Below, one piece after another: positions 59,651 to 64,000 of a stretch of DNA of 64,000 nucleotides (within the stretch, counting starts at the first letter, position 1; each line of letters starts with the position of its first letter). The translations under genes and the position numbers were made by a program. A model generated the notes under the pieces. The model was not told the DNA's origin and searched no databases. It worked only from the letters and a program-made list of their open reading frames with translations. Location of the stretch: positions 1,223,927 to 1,287,926 of the forward strand of contig NZ_JACVQC010000001.1 of NCBI RefSeq assembly GCF_018881505.1, read 5' to 3'. Source of the stretch: Polynucleobacter sp. UK-Mo-2m-Kol15 (GTDB taxonomy: Bacteria; Pseudomonadota; Gammaproteobacteria; Burkholderiales; Burkholderiaceae).

Positions 59651-59758
59651 GTTGCAACAATAATGACAAGTATCCAAGTACTAATCAAGAGTGACGTGTA
59701 CAAATAAGCCTAAAATCGTAGATTAAATAAAAAACTCCATATTTTCAATAAGTTAACC

Positions 59759-60646
59759 ATGAGCTTGAAGTTAGACAGCCTAATTGCACCCATATTTGTT
59801 TTGATATGGAGTACCGGCTTTGTCATTGCGCGATTGGCCATGCCATATGTAGAGCCGGCAACATTCTTATTTTGGCGATTTGTGGGTGTCTTAATGGCTA
59901 TGGCCTGCCTTAGTCTCGTTTGGAGAATAAGTTGGCCAAGCAGATCGCAAATGAAGCATATTGCCATCGCTGGGATATTGCTGCAATTTGGCTACCTCTT
60001 GGGTGTTTGGTTTGCCGTCAGACTGGGAATGACTGCTGGGTTAGTGGCAATCATTGTGGGTTTACAGCCCATCTTAACCGCTTGGTTTGCGGCCTGGGTC
60101 TCTGAGAAAGTGACTGGACGCCAGTGGATTGGCTTAGCCTTTGGGTTTACAGGCGTAGCCTTTGTGGTTGTAGAAAAAATTGGCTTTGCGCACATTCCTT
60201 TCCTTAGTTATGTTCTTGCATTTGCTGGTTTGCTGTCTATTACCTTTGGAACGCTCTATCAAAAGAAGTTCTGTCCAGTATTTGATCTTCGTGCTGGCTC
60301 ATCAATTCAATTTGGCGTATCAGCCATACTATGCTTTGCCTGTATGTATTACTTCGAATCTGGAGTGATGGTGTGGAATGCCTCTGTTATCGGAGCTTTG
60401 CTTTGGGCGATCTTTCCTCTATCGATCGGATCCATTAGCCTACTCTTTATGATGATTCGCAAGGGTGCGGCTACCAAGGTAACTAGCCTTCTCTATTTAA
60501 CACCTCCAACAACTGCTGCGATGGCTTGGTTTTTATTTGATGAGCCTTTTACTTTAATGATGGCGTCTGGTCTCTTGCTGACTATGGCCGGAGTTATGCT
60601 AGTAAATCGCGGGAGTACCAGAGTCGTTGCTACGATTGCCGAGTAG
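59759..60646 (+). CDS. EamA/DMT superfamily transporter
   Basis: 295-residue inner-membrane protein with about ten hydrophobic helices in two repeated EamA halves (FVLIWSTGFVIARLAMPY... and, in the second half, GALLWAIFPLSIGSISLL, LLYLTPPTTAAMAWFLFDEPF). Likely exporter of a small metabolite; substrate unknown. It starts at ATG 59759, 206 bases from the divergent phasin gene. Confidence 0.9.
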   Translation: MSLKLDSLIAPIFVLIWSTGFVIARLAMPYVEPATFLFWRFVGVLMAMACLSLVWRISWPSRSQMKHIAIAGILLQFGYLLGVWFAVRLGMTAGLVAIIVGLQPILTAWFAAWVSEKVTGRQWIGLAFGFTGVAFVVVEKIGFAHIPFLSYVLAFAGLLSITFGTLYQKKFCPVFDLRAGSSIQFGVSAILCFACMYYFESGVMVWNASVIGALLWAIFPLSIGSISLLFMMIRKGAATKVTSLLYLTPPTTAAMAWFLFDEPFTLMMASGLLLTMAGVMLVNRGSTRVVATIAE

Positions 60647-60754
60647 GTTTAAGTTATTGTCAAGCATTTTTATTCATGATTTTAATAATTACTACATAGA
60701 GTCAAAAGTTATTTATCATTCAGTATGTTAAAAATTTCGGAAGGTTTTTTGGGG

Positions 60755-61795
60755 ATGTATTTGAATCGATTTTGGCTCATCACTTTAGTTGGACTAATGT
60801 CATTTGGTGTGGCCAGTTCGTTTCAGGTAAGTGCAGCCAATAACGATTCCAAAACTTCGAAGACATCTAATTCATCACCCAAGAAAACTACCAAAGTAGA
60901 AGTAAAGAAGGTAGCAAAATCTACTAAGAAATCCAAAACAGTACGCACTACTGTGACCCGCTCAAGTGATCCAGTTGTAGCAGCAAGACCCTCATTTGCC
61001 ACCGCCTTAGGCTTAAGGGGTCAACATGATGATCTCAGCTTGAAATCGAGTGTTGCGATGGTTGTTAATCAAGATACTAAAGATGTATATTTTGAAAAAA
61101 ATTCCTCCGTCAGCTTGCCTATTGCTTCTATTACCAAGTTGATGACGGCAATGGTTGTGCTTGACTCTAAATTACCCCTCGATGAAACCTTGGTAATCAA
61201 TGCAGAGGATGTCAATATTTATCGAACTTCCCGCCTTGTTGGTGGAACTATCTTAACCAGAGAAGAAGCTTTGCTACTGTCTTTGATGTCTTCAGAGAAT
61301 CGTGCTGCTTATACCTTAGGTCGTAATTACCCAGGAGGTATTTCTGCCTTTGTTGATGCCATGAACCGCAAGGCCAAGGAAATTGGTATGAACCATTCCC
61401 ACTTTGCAGATCCCACCGGCCTCAAGAGCGAGAATGTAGCATCGGCTGAAGATCTTGCGCGTCTGCTCAGCGCCGCTTATCAATATAAAGTAATTCGTGA
61501 TTTTTCTACCTGGCCAGATCTGACAATGGTGATTGCTAAACGTCCGCAAAAGTTCTTAAACACCAATCGTTTGGTGCGAGCTGGCGATATGAATATCGGC
61601 TTACAAAAAACAGGTTTTATTAATGCTGCAGGCAAGTGCTTAGTCATGCAGGCTCGAGTCAATAACACGCCTTTGTTACTGATTTTCTTGGATTCTGTTG
61701 GATCACAATCGCGGTTTGCTGACGCTGTGAGAGTGCGTGATTGGTATGAGCGTATGCCCTCGGGAGAGCCTCATGCAATTCGTCGTTTAATGTAA
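60755..61795 (+). CDS. pbpG: D-alanyl-D-alanine endopeptidase (penicillin-binding protein 7 type)
   Basis: Periplasmic peptidoglycan DD-endopeptidase of the S11 family. A signal peptide (MYLNRFWLITLVGLMSFGVA) precedes a Lys/Ser/Thr-rich linker (residues 30-75) and the catalytic domain with SITK (SxxK), SSEN (SxN) and KTG. ATG 60755 has GGAAGG about 10 bases ahead; an earlier ATG at 60725 lacks a ribosome binding site. It is convergent with the IclR-type gene. Confidence 0.92.
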   Translation: MYLNRFWLITLVGLMSFGVASSFQVSAANNDSKTSKTSNSSPKKTTKVEVKKVAKSTKKSKTVRTTVTRSSDPVVAARPSFATALGLRGQHDDLSLKSSVAMVVNQDTKDVYFEKNSSVSLPIASITKLMTAMVVLDSKLPLDETLVINAEDVNIYRTSRLVGGTILTREEALLLSLMSSENRAAYTLGRNYPGGISAFVDAMNRKAKEIGMNHSHFADPTGLKSENVASAEDLARLLSAAYQYKVIRDFSTWPDLTMVIAKRPQKFLNTNRLVRAGDMNIGLQKTGFINAAGKCLVMQARVNNTPLLLIFLDSVGSQSRFADAVRVRDWYERMPSGEPHAIRRLM

Positions 61796-61802
61796 TTACA
61801 TT

Positions 61803-61817
61803 CCCAAATGATTTGGG
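61803..61817. terminator. Hairpin between convergent pbpG and IclR gene
   Basis: CCCAAAT-G-ATTTGGG, a near-perfect 15-base inverted repeat located between the two convergent stop codons. The one-base centre forces the innermost pairs to open, and there is no good T run, so terminator strength is uncertain. Confidence 0.4.
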
Positions 61818-61819
61818 CA

Positions 61820-62638
61820 TTAGGCTTTAGGATCACTAACTTTGGGTTTGTAGCCCATTCCTTTGGATATCTGCAGGGCAGTATCCTGTAATAGCTTTAA
61901 CCAGTCAGCCTGTATTCGATCCGTGGGTGAGCTCAATGAGAGGCCTGCTACCAACTTCCCACTGTCGTCAAAAATCTCAGCAGCTACACAACTTACACCT
62001 AATTCTAATTCTTCATTGTCACGCGCGTGGCCTAGTTTGCGAACTTGATTGAGTTCAGCATCCAACTTTCCGAGGTCTGTAATGCTGTTTCTCGTGTGCC
62101 CAGCCAGGCCGGTACGGGTGACATAAGCTCGGACTTGATTTGGGTCGTCACTAGCCAAAAATAATTTACCTACTGATGTGAGGTGGAGTGGTGCGCGTCC
62201 ACCAATGGCGCGTACAACCTGCATCCCAGAGCGTTCACTATAGGCTCGATCAATGTAAACAATTTCGTCACCTTGTCTGACCGAAAGATTAATAGTCTCG
62301 CCAGTTAACTTATGCAGGGCACGCATTGGGGCTTGTGCAGCTTCTCGGACAGATAAGCGGGCTTTAACTAGGTTACCAAGCTCAAGTAACTTTAGTCCTA
62401 GTCGGTAGGTACCACCATCTCCTCGCTCAACGAGGCGACAGGCTACAAGGTCATTGAGGATTCGGTGAGCTGTAGATGGGTGTAGATCAGTTTCTTCGGC
62501 AAGATTTTTAAGGCTGGTTGAGTCTTCGTGGACAGCTAATGCATCGAGTAGGTTCATCATGCGCTCAACTACCTGGATAGCTGTTTTGCCAGCTTCACCA
62601 GGAGCTTTAGGCATTTTTTCTGTTTTGCTTGATGTCAT
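61820..62638 (-). CDS. IclR-family transcriptional regulator
   Basis: 272-residue regulator with an N-terminal winged helix-turn-helix (NLAEETDLHPSTAHRILNDLVACRLVER, about residues 43-70) and a C-terminal effector-binding domain (NLSVRQGDEIVYIDR, GGRAPLHLTSVGKLFLA, GVSCVAAEIFDDSGKLVAGLSLS). The ligand and targets are not evident; no catabolic operon adjoins it. Confidence 0.92.
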   Translation of the reverse strand: MTSSKTEKMPKAPGEAGKTAIQVVERMMNLLDALAVHEDSTSLKNLAEETDLHPSTAHRILNDLVACRLVERGDGGTYRLGLKLLELGNLVKARLSVREAAQAPMRALHKLTGETINLSVRQGDEIVYIDRAYSERSGMQVVRAIGGRAPLHLTSVGKLFLASDDPNQVRAYVTRTGLAGHTRNSITDLGKLDAELNQVRKLGHARDNEELELGVSCVAAEIFDDSGKLVAGLSLSSPTDRIQADWLKLLQDTALQISKGMGYKPKVSDPKA

Positions 62639-62722
62639 GCTATCAATTGTAGCGATTTTTAGTGAAATTGCACAATATGAAATATGGTTTGAATGATTGC
62701 CTACTTCCTAGCCCTTAGAAAG

Positions 62723-63754
62723 CTACTTTTTCAATTTAGCAGCACACTCAGCAATTAGGTTTGGACCTCGATAGATTAGGCCGCTATAGATTTGTACTAG
62801 AGATGCTCCAGCAGATATCTTTTCTAATGCATCTGCACCAGAAAGGATGCCTCCAACGCCAATAATCGGAATAGCATTGCCAAGATGCTGTTTTAGGTTC
62901 ATAACCACCTCGGTAGAGGCATTACGAACTGGTGCACCAGATAAGCCTCCCAATTCTTCTCCAAACTGAAGGCCTTTAACAGCGTCTCGCGCAATGGTTG
63001 TATTTGTAGCAATAATTGCATCGATCTTAAATTCAAGCAATAGTTCTGCAATAAGTTTTATATCGCTTTGATTAAGATCGGGTGCTATTTTTAAAAACAG
63101 GGGCTTGCGAATACCGTACTTGTCAGAAAGCGCCTCTCGCGCTAAATGCAGAGAGCCAAGTAAAGAGCGCAGCATATCCTCTTCTTGGAGTGCTCGTAAA
63201 TTGTGGGTATTCGGAGATGAGATATTGACAGTAATGTAAGAGGCAACCTCATAGACTGCCTCCATTGCTGAGACGTAATCGCTCGCAGCATCCTCAATTG
63301 GTGTGCTGGCATTCTTGCCAATATTTAAGCCAACAATGCCACCATTTTGCCAATAAGCAGAATTGCGTACACGTTTTACACAAGCATCGACACCATCATT
63401 ATTAAATCCCATCCGATTAATGAGTGCTTGAGCTTGGGGTAGGCGAAACATACGCGGTTTTGGATTGCCGGGTTGCGGCTTTGGGGTGACTGTACCAATT
63501 TCTAAAAAACCAAAACCTAGGGATCCCAAGGCATCAATATGTTTACCGTCTTTATCGAGACCTGCAGCGAGACCAACTGGGTTTGGAAAGGTGATGCCGC
63601 ACAGATGACGGGGATCTGGAACAGGCTGCTTGATTAAGCAGCGCAGCAAACCCCAGCGCTCTGCGCGATCTAGGTTATTCAGAGTGATGTTATGAGCCCG
63701 CTCAGGGTCTAAAGAAAAGAGCCAGGGGCGTAAAAGGGAATAGCTATCGATCAT
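62723..63754 (-). CDS. pyrD: Dihydroorotate dehydrogenase (quinone), class 2
   Basis: Membrane-associated FMN enzyme of pyrimidine synthesis, passing electrons to quinone. The 343-residue protein has the class 2 N-terminal helix region ([16 protein letters not shown]), GAGLDKDGK-type site ([15 protein letters not shown]), [11 protein letters not shown] with the catalytic serine, and [27 protein letters not shown]. Its ATG 63754 is 9 bases after the bpt stop, suggesting cotranscription. Confidence 0.95.
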   Translation of the reverse strand: MIDSYSLLRPWLFSLDPERAHNITLNNLDRAERWGLLRCLIKQPVPDPRHLCGITFPNPVGLAAGLDKDGKHIDALGSLGFGFLEIGTVTPKPQPGNPKPRMFRLPQAQALINRMGFNNDGVDACVKRVRNSAYWQNGGIVGLNIGKNASTPIEDAASDYVSAMEAVYEVASYITVNISSPNTHNLRALQEEDMLRSLLGSLHLAREALSDKYGIRKPLFLKIAPDLNQSDIKLIAELLLEFKIDAIIATNTTIARDAVKGLQFGEELGGLSGAPVRNASTEVVMNLKQHLGNAIPIIGVGGILSGADALEKISAGASLVQIYSGLIYRGPNLIAECAAKLKK

Positions 63755-63763
63755 GGGTAGATA

Positions 63764-64000
63764 TTATGGCCCAATGATTGGCTGCCAGTGATCGTCAACT
63801 AAACCTTCAATAGGCTGAAATTTCGTTTTATAGGACATTTTTTCACTGTTCTCAATGTAGTAGCCAAGATAGAGATAGGGAAGATCCAATTCCATGGCCT
63901 GTTGAATTTGCCACAAGATGCTAAAGCTTCCATAGCTCGCAGAGGTATTCTTAGCGTCAAAGAAGGTATAAACCGAGGAAATACCTTGGTCCAAGATATC
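63764..64000 (-). CDS. bpt: Aspartate/glutamate leucyltransferase Bpt, C-terminal part (truncated by window edge)
   Basis: Transfers Leu from tRNA-Leu to proteins with N-terminal Asp or Glu (N-degron pathway). Only the last 78 residues are in the window, and the frame stays open to base 64000. The visible part, [37 protein letters not shown] and [11 protein letters not shown], matches the C-terminal half of the leucyl/arginyl transferase family. The start lies outside. Confidence 0.9.
   Translation of the reverse strand, partial: DILDQGISSVYTFFDAKNTSASYGSFSILWQIQQAMELDLPYLYLGYYIENSEKMSYKTKFQPIEGLVDDHWQPIIGP

Overview
The window is an ordinary bacterial chromosome segment that looks like a small-genome member of the Burkholderiales, most like Polynucleobacter. 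The evidence is the gene order rlmN-ispG-hisS-yfgM-bamB-der-hfq-hflX-hflK-hflC-hisZ-purA, a pyruvate dehydrogenase operon with a lipoyl domain on E3 and a phasin next to it, moderately AT-rich codon use and very tight gene packing. No gap between genes exceeds about 250 bases. I see no insertion sequence, prophage, CRISPR array or rRNA. There is one tRNA gene, tRNA-Leu(CAG). The first and last genes (rlmN and bpt) are cut by the window edges.

Layout. 1-13615: housekeeping block for translation, isoprenoid precursors, outer-membrane assembly, ribosome assembly, Hfq, the HflX GTPase, the HflKC complex, histidine regulation and AMP synthesis. 13677-18748: malate synthase G, then accessory genes (a possible cysteine-peptidase-like protein, a 51-residue protein, a two-to-three-helix channel with an unusual filter, a dienelactone hydrolase and an unknown acidic protein). 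18986-25301: a compact signalling cluster with a class-I-like cyclic nucleotide phosphodiesterase, an MscS channel with a cyclic nucleotide-binding domain, CheB, CheR, a receiver-adenylate cyclase and a YqhA-type membrane protein. 25466-36956: tRNA-Leu, RNase R, RlmB, thioredoxin 2, transaldolase, ribose-5-phosphate isomerase, YggX, ArgA and the HrpA helicase. 36997-41575: envelope and lipid genes (beta-propeller, NodB-type deacetylase, sterol desaturase family, EI24 protein) and a molybdopterin-binding-domain protein. 41576-46622: the nitrogen control locus glnA-ntrB-ntrC with NtrC-type enhancers, then xthA. 46627-58877: prlC, folD and a FixL/FixJ-like two-component pair, divergent from aceE-aceF-lpd. 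58986-64000: phasin, EamA transporter, D,D-endopeptidase, IclR regulator, pyrD and bpt.

How the genes work together. The most interesting unit is 18986-24693. It holds a cyclase that makes cAMP, a phosphodiesterase that should break it down, and a channel that should sense it, all beside a CheB/CheR methylation pair with no CheA, CheW or receptor gene in the window. This suggests a self-contained cAMP circuit tied to chemosensory-type adaptation and to osmotic or ion control. The second point of interest is NtrC: its sigma-54 contact motif reads GAFPGA instead of GAFTGA, although good NtrC sites and a fair sigma-54 promoter lie upstream of glnA. All identifications come from reading motifs and gene order; no database search was run.
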